Below are positions 48,277 through 58,705 of a stretch of 64,000 nucleotides of DNA, piece by piece. Under the pieces are notes generated by a model. That model was not told the origin of the DNA and searched no databases. It worked only from the letters and a program-made list of their open reading frames with translations. The position numbers and the translations under genes were made by a program. Location: the NCBI GenBank assembly GCA_027943335.1, contig BSBK01006753.1, positions 1 through 64,000 of the forward strand, given 5' to 3'. How positions within the stretch are numbered: the stretch's first letter is position 1; every line of letters begins with the position of its first letter. Origin of the DNA: Chamaecyparis obtusa (Eukaryota; Streptophyta; Pinopsida; Cupressales; Cupressaceae).

Positions 48277-51089
48277 ATGGAGCAACCGCCCGAAGGTGAT
48301 GGTGACGATATTCCTAGCTCATCTACACATGAGCAGGTAAAACTCATTGTAATTGTGCAAACTAGATAGAAGCAAAATGTTATTTTTTTTAATGTTATTT
48401 TCTTCATTGTTTTGGAGTAATTTTGATAATACTAATACTATTGTTGTCACAGAGGGCCGGTGGTCAGAGAGAGGGAAAGCAACCTGCAGTCCCTCAGGAG
48501 TCCCCCCTTGTGGACCCTTTTTTTATTGATTTAGCAGAGACCGATGACCCAATCGGTTCCATTAAAAAGCTGCTAAAGAGAATTGGGAAAGAACTTCTAT
48601 GTTTGGTATCCATACATCCTCAGACTCAGGAAATAAAAGACAGGGCAGCTGAGTTGTTGCGCACTTCTGAAAACTTTAAAGTAAGTATTAATGAAATTTT
48701 TAATTATTACAAGAGTTCAATAATGGTTTTTATGTTATGCTCTTTTATGACATTAATTAAAATATGGATGCATTGTCGTTGCAGAGTTATTTGCGTAATT
48801 TTGAACCCCATTCCCATGATGAGGCCGGTACTACAAGTGGTTCAGGTAGATCACATGTTCCATTCCCCACTTGTGTTTTCCATTGAATATATATAGGAAT
48901 GATCATAATCATTGACAATACATGCTCGAACAATCTTTTTTTTTAATGCTCTAACAATCTTGTCCATGCTAGTCCACGCGTTCTATATTTATGCATGCTC
49001 TAACAATTTTATTCTTCAGCTCCTTTCCATGATGATATGACAACGCCGCCTCCATCCAGGATAGCCACAAATGTCTTGCCGACTGCCATGTCAACAACAC
49101 ACATCCTAAATGCACCAACTGTTGCACCATCTACTGGTACACAAATCCCTCTTTTTCTCTCTTTTGTTATGTGTTTAAGTGTTATGTGTTTACGATGTAG
49201 ATCCCTTGATTGTGTTTGTGCCATGGGTGCTCTGCACCAATTTATTTCCCTTGAAGTATTATTTCTTGGAGGCATTTGATAATGGTTTTCATTTTTTGCA
49301 ATAGGAGATGCAACAAGTCCCGATGCAACATCATTTCCTGGATGTTCCCGTGTTCCTAGTACGGGAACGGTGAAGGATTGCGTATTGATCGTCAGCGATG
49401 ATGAAGGCATTCCCTTAAAAGTAGCCAAAGTTTTAGGTACTTTAAAGTTATTATTATTCTATAGTGATATAATAGTAATTTAGTTTTTGATCACTCTTCA
49501 TCGACTAATGATCCCATGATTATTTTGTAGGGAATGATATTTTTTGGCGAAAACTTGGTGACGAGTGTTTGCAGATATTCGGGCCCACCCTACGTACATG
49601 GTGGAACATCATATCCTAACTAAAACCCCAAACCACTATTTTGATTTCATATCATTGCTAGAATAGTTTTCCTTTTCATCAATTTCTTGAACTATATTAA
49701 AGGTACCTTCTCTTCATTTATGAGTCTAACATGTTTTTTTTTACTTAAAAGGTGGAATAACCAAGATAAAAAGTTGAAGGATGATCTTGTACATAGTATG
49801 ACCTAGCTTTTTGGACCTCGTGCATTCGAGAGAAACAAGCTCCTTGAAAGAGCTGGTTTATGTTTGAAGTATATTAGGGACCAGTATAGGAAATATTTAG
49901 AGGTTAACCCTAGGCACGAGCATCCGCCCTGTGTTCTTGAGGCTGAGTGGTAGGCTTTGATTTTGGATGGAAAGTATAAAGCCAACATGAAAAAAGGAAT
50001 TACGCCAGTAGAGAGTAGAGCAAGGTATGTGATACTTTTGAGAATGTAATTATGTACTAATTAACCTCTAAATTTTTCCTGTAATTATGTACTAATTAAC
50101 CTCTAAATTTTTCCTGTACTGGTCTCTAACATATTTCAAACTTTTCATAGATTGCCTGACACATCAAAGGCAACAAAGGCAAGATTAGAAAAGCACGGGA
50201 CACACAAGCTCGACTCTGGTGGTTTTTCCAAATTTCAAGCACGAGTTGTAAGTATTAGTAAATGAAAACTTGTATCAATTTTTTTATATATTGCAAGGAA
50301 ATTTTTTTTGATCAAACAATGCAAGTAAAATTCACCATACCAAGCAAAAATGTAGGGGTCAGAGTTCAATAGATGCCTCACAGAAGAGGACAAGAGAATT
50401 GGCTTCCAACAAGGCTATAGAGCCATGGCTGAATGGCTACGAGCTGAAATCAGTGTGCAAGGTTCAAATAATGATGCATTTGAGCCACAGGTAAATAAGC
50501 TAAATGAAATTTATTTCAAATTGAATACTTTACCAATTAGTCTATTTGATGTTAAGTTCTAATAAAAGTGAGTATATCTATTTTAAGAAAGCAATGATAA
50601 CAATGTGTAGGATATTGGAATGCAGCTTGACAATCCTTCTACACAATCTATGCATAATGAAGGTTCGCATGATGTGCATCCTAGTGGTGGAGGTATACAT
50701 TTGCTATTAAAATTTTTATATGTAATTACAATTGGTGTTTGGATTAATGTAACATTTTATATAGCAACTGTAGAGGATCGAGGGGTCGGTGCTCATGAGC
50801 ATGTTTAGGTTGAGTTTAGACAAAATGATGTGGCCAGATCAGGTAATTAAAGAGCGCCACAGTTATGTTCTTTAAAATAATTAAATACTTGTAACAATTA
50901 TAATTAAATATTTTAAATTTAACTCTTTTATTTGTTATTGTAGAGGACCCCCCTTTGCAGCAGCATAGGAATTTGAGATCATCAAGAACAAAGAACAAAA
51001 CAACTGATGAGGGGGGTATTGATGATAACATTGATGCTCCTCTTAGAGCTTACATAGAAAAAAAAATTAGAAAGAGAAAAAAGAAATGA
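48277..51089 (+). pseudogene. tnpA-like: CACTA second transposition gene, TnpA/Transposase_24-like, multi-exon
   Basis: Short exons with GT-AG borders run from MEQPPEGDGDDIPSSSTHEQ (48277) to a basic end (APLRAYIEKKIRKRKKK, stop at about 51089). A central block (about 49751-50248 over two exons) reads GPRAFERNKLLERAGL, then W.ALILDGKYKANMKKG, then KARLEKHGTHKLDSGGFSKF. This resembles the plant En/Spm Transposase_24 pattern (K.Y...R...N..R.K....HT.GSKSF). A Glu/Gln region and RNLRSSRTKNK follow. In CACTA elements this DNA-binding partner recognises subterminal repeats. Stops at about 49618, 49803, 49950 and 50806 suggest that it is dead. An intronic 36-bp tandem duplication lies at 50045-50116. 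The family assignment is by pattern only. Confidence 0.65.
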
Positions 51090-51099
51090 TTGTCATCTA

Positions 51100-51430
51100 A
51101 ATACCTTAATTGATAATGACTGAATTTTATGTCTCAATGAATTTAATTATGTGCTAATGAATGTTCATGAATTATGTGTTTATTTTCATATTGATGAATG
51201 TTGTGTGTTAACGAGTCTAATGTGTTAATGAATGTTATCATGTGATATTGATTGAATGTTACATTTTATTGATAATTGAAATAATGAATGAATGTTAGAT
51301 GTTAACGGGGAATGTAGAGTGATGTTAGGGGGAGGGGGGTGGGGCCAAATGAGCTTCCACCTTCACGTGGTTGGCCCTGTTTAGTAGAGAATATTAAACT
51401 ATATTCTTGAAACAAAGTGAAGCTCAATAA
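51100..51430. repeat. Transposase 3' flank with the dispersed module
   Basis: AT-rich to 51300, then a partial copy (51325-51430) of the module at 31700-31790 and 33140-33210 (gagcttccaccttcacgtgg). Confidence 0.7.
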
Positions 51431-51677
51431 GATACTAAATGAGTCAAAATGGTTATCAAGGTCCTCTATCCATAAGATACTTGTAGTCAAAATGGTTATT
51501 AATAAGATACTTGTAGTCAAAATGGTTATCTAGGTCCTCTATCCATTCCATAAGTTCTTCACCATTCAAACTTCCTCCATAACAAGGAATGTGCTCTAGG
51601 TTAGTCATGAAGCCTAGCATGGACTCTCTGTCAGATAGAGCCACTATTTTAGAGCCTTTTCTGTGCATTTCCTTCAA
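51430..51677 (-). pseudogene. Possible Ty3/gypsy gag fragment
   Basis: The minus-strand ORF MLGFMTNLEHIPCYGGSLNG, followed by EELMEWIEDLDNHFDYKYLM, resembles the start of gypsy gag proteins (F.G...PEE.L.WI..ME.YFEY). A 30-odd-bp piece covering NNHFDYKYLM is tandemly repeated near 51450-51530. The call rests on one short motif. Confidence 0.45.
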
Positions 51678-51729
51678 GCACTGTACAGTGTACGGATGTG
51701 AAAGGGAGGGCAGACCAGTGTGGAAGTTA

Positions 51730-52938
51730 GAGTATTTATATCTTATGCTTTGAGAGTTTATTTGGTAGATTCAAGACACCTTATATCAAAGTTATTCCTT
51801 TTTCTTATTTGTTGTTCTGTCAAACCCTCATTTTTAGGGTTATTGCATTCAAATGGCCTTAACTTGCAAATAAACCATAGGATATCCTCTGTTCTTTGTA
51901 AAATGCAAGTTAAGGGGGTTTATTTTCATATTTTAAAAGCTTTGGAACAGGATACTAAGCTAGAGAATTTCGAGAGCAAGCCCTAGGTCAAGAATCTCAA
52001 TGTTCTTGACTAGGAGTTGATGGATTATGCAAGATTAGAGGGTAGCGGCAAGTAAAGGACCTCAAACCTTGTTGAATCTAGATCTTTAGAGCATGGTGGA
52101 CATCTTCAAACTTTGATCTTGGTTTCATGCACCCATTTTCAATGCCTTGTTTTGGAACCCACACCCAAAGGCATGCATTAGGTCTGCGGACTCAATAAGG
52201 ACATTGATATGCTGGAGTGGAGTCAGGGTCTAGGAGTTGGAGGATTGTTAGAACATCAAAAGGGGTACTCAAAAAACATATAAGTTCATAAGGTCCTTTG
52301 TCAAATTGAAGAGTTATTGCTGCAGAATAGGTTTTGGAGACCTACTAGAGTCACTAGGTCTATTTGTGATTTTGATGTCTTGGGTTATTTGGAACACAAC
52401 CAATGCATGATTCTACATGTTTTAGGGAATCTTAAGAGTTTTCAAATGTTTGATTGGGTTGGCAAAGCCTAGGATCAATAAAGTCTCTTTTGGTAGAAAA
52501 TCAGGGAACTTGTCCCTAAAAGGAAATTTGGTCTTGGTTGGGATTGAGTCAATAAGGTGTTAGAAGTATCTTGAAACCTTTGAAGTCCCTCTAGTACAGA
52601 GATTTTAAACTGGTCTGATAGAATCAGAGGCTAAATTGCTTAGGTGTAACATTTTGGTGTCTTGAAGTGGGTTGGGGCTTAAGACCAAGTTTCTTGCTGA
52701 CCACTCTGCATCACATTGTCTTGCATGAAATTAGTCATTCTGTATACACTGGTCTAGTGTTGTCAATAGACCCAAATAGTTCAAAGATACTCAAACCAAT
52801 CAGATGTTTTATGGGGTGCATTTTTGTGTTAGGTAGAAAGGATTCTTCATACAGGTGAAAGTCTCGAACCTTTCCCCACTCCCAAAAAAATATCACTTGT
52901 ACTGTTATGAGCAGTCATGAGGACTAGACAGATACATT
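51730..52938. other. Non-coding CACTA interior
   Basis: No convincing ORF. Composition resembles that of 26340-26860. Nothing recognised. Confidence 0.4.
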
Positions 52939-53395
52939 ATAATATATGTAATTGCCACTTGAATGTATTGCTATTCAACCACATTTATGGGCCTGTTTGG
53001 ACCATGGAACACAGTAGCATCTACAGAGAAGAATATCCCAGGTGTAACAAGCTCTAAGAATATACCAATAGTTCTAAGAAGTTCCCTAGCACACAGTAGC
53101 ATCTACAGAGAAGAATATACAACATGAGGGCAGTCAGTATAAAGACAACATGATAATGTACACTCATTGTATGTGTACATTATCATGTTGTCTTTACAGT
53201 GACTGTCCTCATTCAAGTGGCAATTACACAAGGGACAGTCACTGTGAGATGTCCTCATTTGTGACAAGGACAGTCACACATGAGGACATCTCACAGTCAC
53301 TATCCCTTGTGTAATTTCCACTTGAATGTATTGTTATTCAACCACATTTATGGGCCCATTTGGACCATGACACACAGTAGCATCTACAGAGAAGA
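52939..53395. repeat. Hairpin-bearing repeat module, right copy
   Basis: Direct-orientation copy of 40854-41475, with both hairpin types at about 53135-53205 and 53210-53330. The two modules bracket the transposase, SET and TnpA-like genes. Confidence 0.85.
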
Positions 53396-53722
53396 AGTTT
53401 GGTATGCAATGGTCTTGAAACCTCCTGAGAAATTCTTGGTATGCATTTGTGTGGTGCAAAAGCTTCATTGAAAGAGAAAAAGAAGAAAAGAATAGAAATG
53501 ATTTTTTTTCTTTTTATGTCATATACTGTAACCAACTACTTATAACTTGCAAAAATTATTATAACCATTTGAAATTGAAACTTAGTTTAATGTGAAACTG
53601 AGAACTGCTTTATTAGAGCTTTCTGTGATTTAGATTTAGACATCAAGAACATTGTTTGCCTAATATTGTGATTAATGTTTATTTATTAATATCTCATACT
53701 GACAAACAATTGATAATTGTAG
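53396..53722. other. Non-coding sequence before the unknown exon pair
   Basis: AT-rich and intron-like, leading into a good splice acceptor (attgtag) at 53722. Confidence 0.4.
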
Positions 53723-54113
53723 GGAAAACGTCATTGGGGGTCTTTGAGGATCCACCAGAAGCCAAGGAGAAAATGTATTCAAATGCTAAAGATGGTGTAA
53801 CAGTCCTTACAGCTGTTGAACCTTGCTGTGTAGATCATCTCCGATTCTCCAAGTTCAACAGTACTGTGGTATTCCTTTGGATACTTCTAATGGTAAATTT
53901 CAGACATCAAGTTCTTTTCGTATGAAACTACTACATTTGTAATCTGTAGTTTTAAACTTTTAGTTTATAAATGTTCATCAGCTTTAGTTCGTATGCTGCC
54001 ATTTCAAGTATGATTAATGAAGTTACCTTTATCACAGGATGAAAGTGAGCAGTCAGCATACTGGTACGGGGCTGGCAGCATTGATACGGTGACTAGGGCA
54101 TCGTTTAATGGTG
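53723..54113 (+). pseudogene. Two-exon fragment of an unrecognised host gene
   Basis: Exon 53723-53892 is preceded by attgtag and followed by gtaaat. Exon 54038-54113 is preceded by ttatcacag and followed by gtattg. The frame is kept across the intron (codon boundary). The peptides read TSLGVFEDPPEAKEKMYSNA, then KDGVTVLTAVEP, then DESEQSAYWYGAGSIDTVTR. Both exons are stop-free, and protein-like composition and splice sites make it look like captured gene sequence. I cannot name the family. Confidence 0.5.
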
Positions 54114-54351
54114 GTATTGTGTTTTCCCATGTTTAGGGCATCATCCTTTTGAAGCATTGCCTTCATCTTTCTTAAGTCTGAGTTTTAAGTTTGTTTATTT
54201 CCATCCTAACTTGCTTTTCCCTCTTCAGTTTTGTAGTACTGTGAAGGTAGTCGCAAGTTAGGGCTGTTTCATTGCATACCCGAAACAATGAAGACGTTAC
54301 GGCCCACAAAATGTTTGTGCTTGAAAGATGAACAAATAAAATTAAACTTCT

Positions 54352-54812
54352 AAATAACCAAAGCCGCTAACAATAAATTCAACACAGATATGTCCTCATT
54401 TCTGGGTATTTTAGCTATGTAACAGCTGAATACCAGATTACATAATAATGACAAAAGGAAAATAAACCCAACGTACTCAGAAATTGTAGCTATGATTTCA
54501 CGGAGGGAATCTCTCTCGGCGCTGTTGAAAATACAAATGACAACGTTTCTCTACATTATCATGTTGTCTTTACAGTGACTGTCCCTTGTGTAATTGCCAC
54601 TTGAAGGAGGACAGTCACTGTAAAGACAATATGATAATGTACACTTACAGAATGAGGACAGTCACTCTAAAGACAACATGATAATGTACACTCACTGTAA
54701 GGACAGTCACAAATGAGGACATCTCACAGTGACTGTCCCTTGTGTAATTGCCACTTGAATGTATTGCTATTCAGCCACATTAATGCTTTTCTTCTTCAAC
54801 AAATGAGCATAG
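54352..54812. repeat. 460-bp duplicated segment, copy 1
   Basis: Starts ctaaataaccaaagccgcta and is repeated in direct orientation at 55684-56144 (offset 1332 bp). Its first 190 bp is also the inverted counterpart of 38430-38760 near the CACTA left end. The rest consists of pieces of the 151-bp repeat. Confidence 0.85.
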
Positions 54813-54894
54813 TCACTCTAAAGACAACATGATAATGTACACTTACTGTGAGTGTACATTATCATGTTGTCTTTAGAGTGACTATCCTCATTTG

Positions 54895-55160
54895 TTTGAA
54901 CTAACACATACATGAGTTAGAAGGATTTCTTTCATCCATTCTAAACCGTTTTGAATGAGTTTACTTTGATTTTGCTGTAACATAGAAGGCCTAATATTCA
55001 TGGGATGACAATAACTAACTTGTATTATGAAGTACTGACATTGCATAGGCAAAGTTTTGTGGAAAACAGTGTGATCACAGGATAAACTGTGGGAAATTAC
55101 CTTGAGTTGAATGCTAATGTATAGCAGTGAGTGATCTATCCAAGCAAGGGTGGATTGTTA
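54895..55160. repeat. Inverted counterpart of 39134-39650
   Basis: Reads as the reverse complement of the left region (ctaacacatacatgagttag; attcatgggatgacaataac), shortened. With the PPR and tail segments it forms a long, gapped inverted repeat around the transposase genes. Confidence 0.8.
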
Positions 55161-55439
55161 TAATGTGGAACATTGTATAATGTTTGTGAGATGGTGAATC
55201 ATCCACTAATTTGGATTTGAAGGGTGTAGAATCGGGTGATTGAGAATGCCCTAGTTAAGAAGGGTTTAGAGCCAAGAATTGTGGGTTTGGGTGTTACAGA
55301 GCCCTAGAGGCTAATTCCCTTTGGAATTGTTTGTTTCAAAGTGTAAGAAGACACTGTCCAGGGATTAGGAAGTGTTAGGTGGAATTTATCATATACTTCC
55401 TTTGAAATTTGGGTCATTTTTATACATTAAAACCAGAGG

Positions 55440-55620
55440 TACAGTCATAGAACAGGGTAGGGAAATTCACCAAAAAGTAATTGAAGATGGGTTTTTGTCA
55501 AATATAGTGGTGGTGACTACCCTGATGGACATGTATATAAAATGTGGAAGCATACAAAAGGCACGCGATTTGTTTGCGGAAACAACTGAAGCAAGGCACG
55601 TGAAAGTCTCAGAATCTTGA
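55440..55620 (+). pseudogene. PPR protein fragment, copy 2
   Basis: From EQGREIHQKVIEDGF to KARDLFAETTEARHVKVSES and the stop, it is identical in protein to the C-terminal 60 or so residues of copy 1 (38825-39091, minus strand). Upstream (55170-55430) the sequence differs from copy 1 and resembles 26220-26330 instead. Confidence 0.88.
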
Positions 55621-55683
55621 ATCCAAGTCAGTGAAAGCTTTGAAAACCAAATGCATCCTATTAAGTATTGTGGGGAAGCATTC

Positions 55684-56144
55684 TAAATAACCAAAGCCGC
55701 TAACAATAAATTCAACATAGATATGTCCTCATATCTGGGTATTTTAGCTCTCTAACAGCTGAATACCAGATTACATAATAATGACAAAAGAAAAATAAAC
55801 CCAACGTACTCAGAAATTGTAGCTGTGATTTCACGGAGGGAACCTCTCTTAGCGCTGTTGAAAATACAAATGACAACGTTTCTCTACATTATTATGTTGT
55901 CTTTACAGTGACTGTCCCTTGTGTAATTGCCACTTGAAGGAGGACAGTCACTGTAAAGACAACATGATAATGTACACTTACAGAATGAGGACAGTCACTC
56001 TAAAGACAACATGATAATGTACACTCACTGTAAGGACAGTCACAAATGAGGACATCTCACAGTGACTGTCCCTTGTGTGATTGCCACTTGAATGTATTGC
56101 TATTCAGCCACATTAATGCTTTTCTTCTTCAACAAATGAGGATA
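55684..56144. repeat. 460-bp duplicated segment, copy 2
   Basis: Near copy of 54352-54812. From 55985 it runs into a palindrome centred near 56148: the 151-bp unit sequence is read in one direction up to about 56147 and in the other from 56150. Confidence 0.85.
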
Positions 56145-56150
56145 ATGTAC

Positions 56151-56868
56151 ATTATCATGTTGTCTTTAGAGTGACTATCCTCATTTGTTGAAGAAGAAAA
56201 GCATTAATGTGGCTGAATAGCAATACATTCAAGTGGCAATCACACAAGGGATAGTCACTGTGAGATGTCCTCATTTGTGACTATCCTTACAGTGAGTGTA
56301 CATTATCATGTTGTCTTTAGAGTGACTGTCCTCATTTGTTGAAGGAAAAAAGCATTAATGTGGCTGAATAGCAATACATTCAAGTGGCAATCACACAAGG
56401 GACAGTCACTGTGAGATGTCCTCATTTGTGACTGTCCTTACAGTGAGTGTACATTATCATGTTGTCTTTAGAGTGACTGTCCTCATTTGTTGAAGGAAAA
56501 AAGCATTAATGTGGCTGAATAGCAATACATTCAAGTGGCAATCACACAAGGGACAGTCACTATGAGATGTCCTCATTTGTGACTGTCCTTACAGTGAGTG
56601 TACATTATCATGTTGTCTTTAGAGTGACTGTCCTCATTTGTTGAAGAAGAAAAGCATTAATGTGGCTGAATAGCAATACATTCAAGTGGCAATCACACAA
56701 GGGACAGTCACTGTGAGATGTCCTCATTTGTGACTGTCCTTACAGTGAGTGTACATTATCATGTTGTCTTTAGAGTGACTGTCCTCATTTGTTGAAGGAA
56801 AAAAGAATTAATGTGGTTCATTAGCAATGTATTAAATAATTTTTTTTTTAAATTCTATCCAGGACCAT
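56151..56868 (+). repeat. 151-bp tandem repeat array 1
   Basis: The landmark attatcatgt occurs at 56151, 56302, 56453, 56604 and 56755, an exact period of 151 bp. The unit includes ttgttgaag-aaaaagcatt, tggctgaatagcaatacatt, caagtggcaatcacacaagg and gtcactgtgagatgtcctca. Copies differ by a few bases. The array ends in a unique tail (attaatgtggttcattagca) that also ends array 2. Confidence 0.93.
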
Positions 56869-58524
56869 CTTAGAATATCTACTATTTGTGCATTTAGATA
56901 TTAACCTAATCAACTTGATTCAAAAGATAGATGGTCATTAACCAGAGAGAGATTGCCATGCATTAAGAAACCTAATTTTTCCAAATCCAATTGTTTCCCT
57001 TACCTGAATTCCCTACTATTCTAGGCAAGGTATACCGCTCACCTTGGATGAGAGACTAATTATGGGAATTTCTTTTTTCACCCAGATCGAAAAACCACTG
57101 ACAAAAATGGAAATGACCAATCAAATAGTAGTCTTATTTTAGTCACTTTGTTTGCATAATAAATTTCTTGCATGGATTATTGTAACTAAAACATAGATTC
57201 ATGCTCTAATAGCTTCCTTTAGCTCGTTAGACTTAATTCGAATAAAGAAAATTAACGGTACAATCAGTAAAATGTAGTTTTCACCATCGTCAATCTCTAG
57301 GCACCAAGGTTTTAATATTGAGATTATTTCTTTGTGGTATGCAAGTTGTAAAGGAAATAGAGCCTTCAATAATAAATAGAGCACTCTATTCTTTTTGATC
57401 ATTTGATTTCTTTATAAGTTTATGATTTGATAATTGCTATTTTCTAATTTTTGTGTATTGTTGATTGGTTAATTGCTATTACCTTTTTCTTTCTTGTTAT
57501 AAAGAGCTTCTATCAGACTTCACACATGAAACTCTAGATATTTCACACATTCAGATGTAAGCTCTCTTGTTCAGTTTAGTCATGAGACCCCTATTACTAG
57601 AGTGTTTGGTGCAGAAATAGCCACTTTTATTGTAGAGCATTATTTCTTAAGAATATGTTATCATGTTCCTAATGGAATTGTGCTTAGTATTCAATTCCAA
57701 ATTAATTTGATTTTCATAAATGTTAAATATAATTGGGTCATTGGTGTATTTGATAGTTGATATGTAGTCACGATGAAGTTAGAAGTTCCAGTGGCTAGAG
57801 TTTGTGGCTTTGATACTTCATCCTTGTTGGTTTTTTAGCCTTTCTATATGCCAATAAAAATAAGGTGCATACCTGAAACAAACAAGGAATAATGCAAAGG
57901 CTGGTGTGTGAAAATGGAAGTATTCTAGTGATATTAATTTTAAAAATTTCTTTTATTTTTTAAGGTCTTGGATGCCATTGGAGCTACTATAAATTACTAA
58001 CACTAAAGAAATATTGCATCTGATTATTTTGTTGGAAGTTTGGAACATATTGAACTTTCTCCACTATAACATATATAGCCTGGAGCTTTCATAAAACCAT
58101 TTTGATAAATAGTCTTGCACATTGCCTGTAAGACACAAACTTTCAGTGGCATAAAAATACACATTGTCCTCAATTAGTAATGTCTCAAATTTTGTACAGA
58201 ACTTGTTATTTGAGTCTTATATTTCAGAACTGAAGCAAAAATTTCTCCAAAAAAGTCAAGATGATCGATCTAGCATAGATTTCAAAAATTGTAGGTAGTT
58301 TAACTAATGTGGATGCAATCATATTTTACCACTCTGAATGAACTAGTTTGCATGAAAATTTATATACAACCATCATTGCATTGTGGCTCTTTGTTAGAGA
58401 CGTAGAATTTTGAAGTTTAAATTATTTTCACAATTTTATCATAACTTGGAGCATTTTTCATACTTAGCTGTGTCACTAGCTTAATGCATATTAATTATTT
58501 TGTCTTGTTTTTCTTGCATGGCAG
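56869..58524. other. Captured non-coding DNA, probably intronic
   Basis: AT-rich, with no repeat of the CACTA type. Ends at a good splice acceptor (cttgcatggcag) before the augmin exon, so much of it may be intron of that gene. Confidence 0.45.
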
Positions 58525-58705
58525 GGAAGCAACAACAACATATAGGGCTGAAGCTTTAGAATTTCAAAAACAATTGAGGCATTTGCAGAATCGGTGTATT
58601 TGCTCAGTGGTCAAGCTTCATCTTTGATTCAAGGAAGATGAGCACGGGAGGCAGCAACATCTTCAACAAATGGACGAAATTGCTAGCAGGAATATGGAAG
58701 TATGA
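58525..58705 (+). pseudogene. AUG3: Exon fragment of HAUS/augmin complex subunit 3
   Basis: After a splice acceptor, the reading is EATTTYRAEALEFQKQLRHL, then in the next frame LLSGQASSLIQGR, then a stop in place of Arg, then AREAATSSTNG. This follows the plant AUG3 coiled-coil segment as I remember it (REAT..Y..EAL..Q.QLR.LQ, then LTGQAS.LIQGRRARVAATS..NG). AUG3 is part of the augmin complex that recruits gamma-tubulin to existing microtubules in spindle and phragmoplast. One frameshift near 58593 and a TGA near 58640 show that this copy is dead. No other AUG3 exon was found nearby. Confidence 0.75.

Noticed and set aside
52667..52858. 63-residue ORF (MGWGLRPSFL...)
   Set aside because: Short, no motif, no splice sites, no copy elsewhere in the window.
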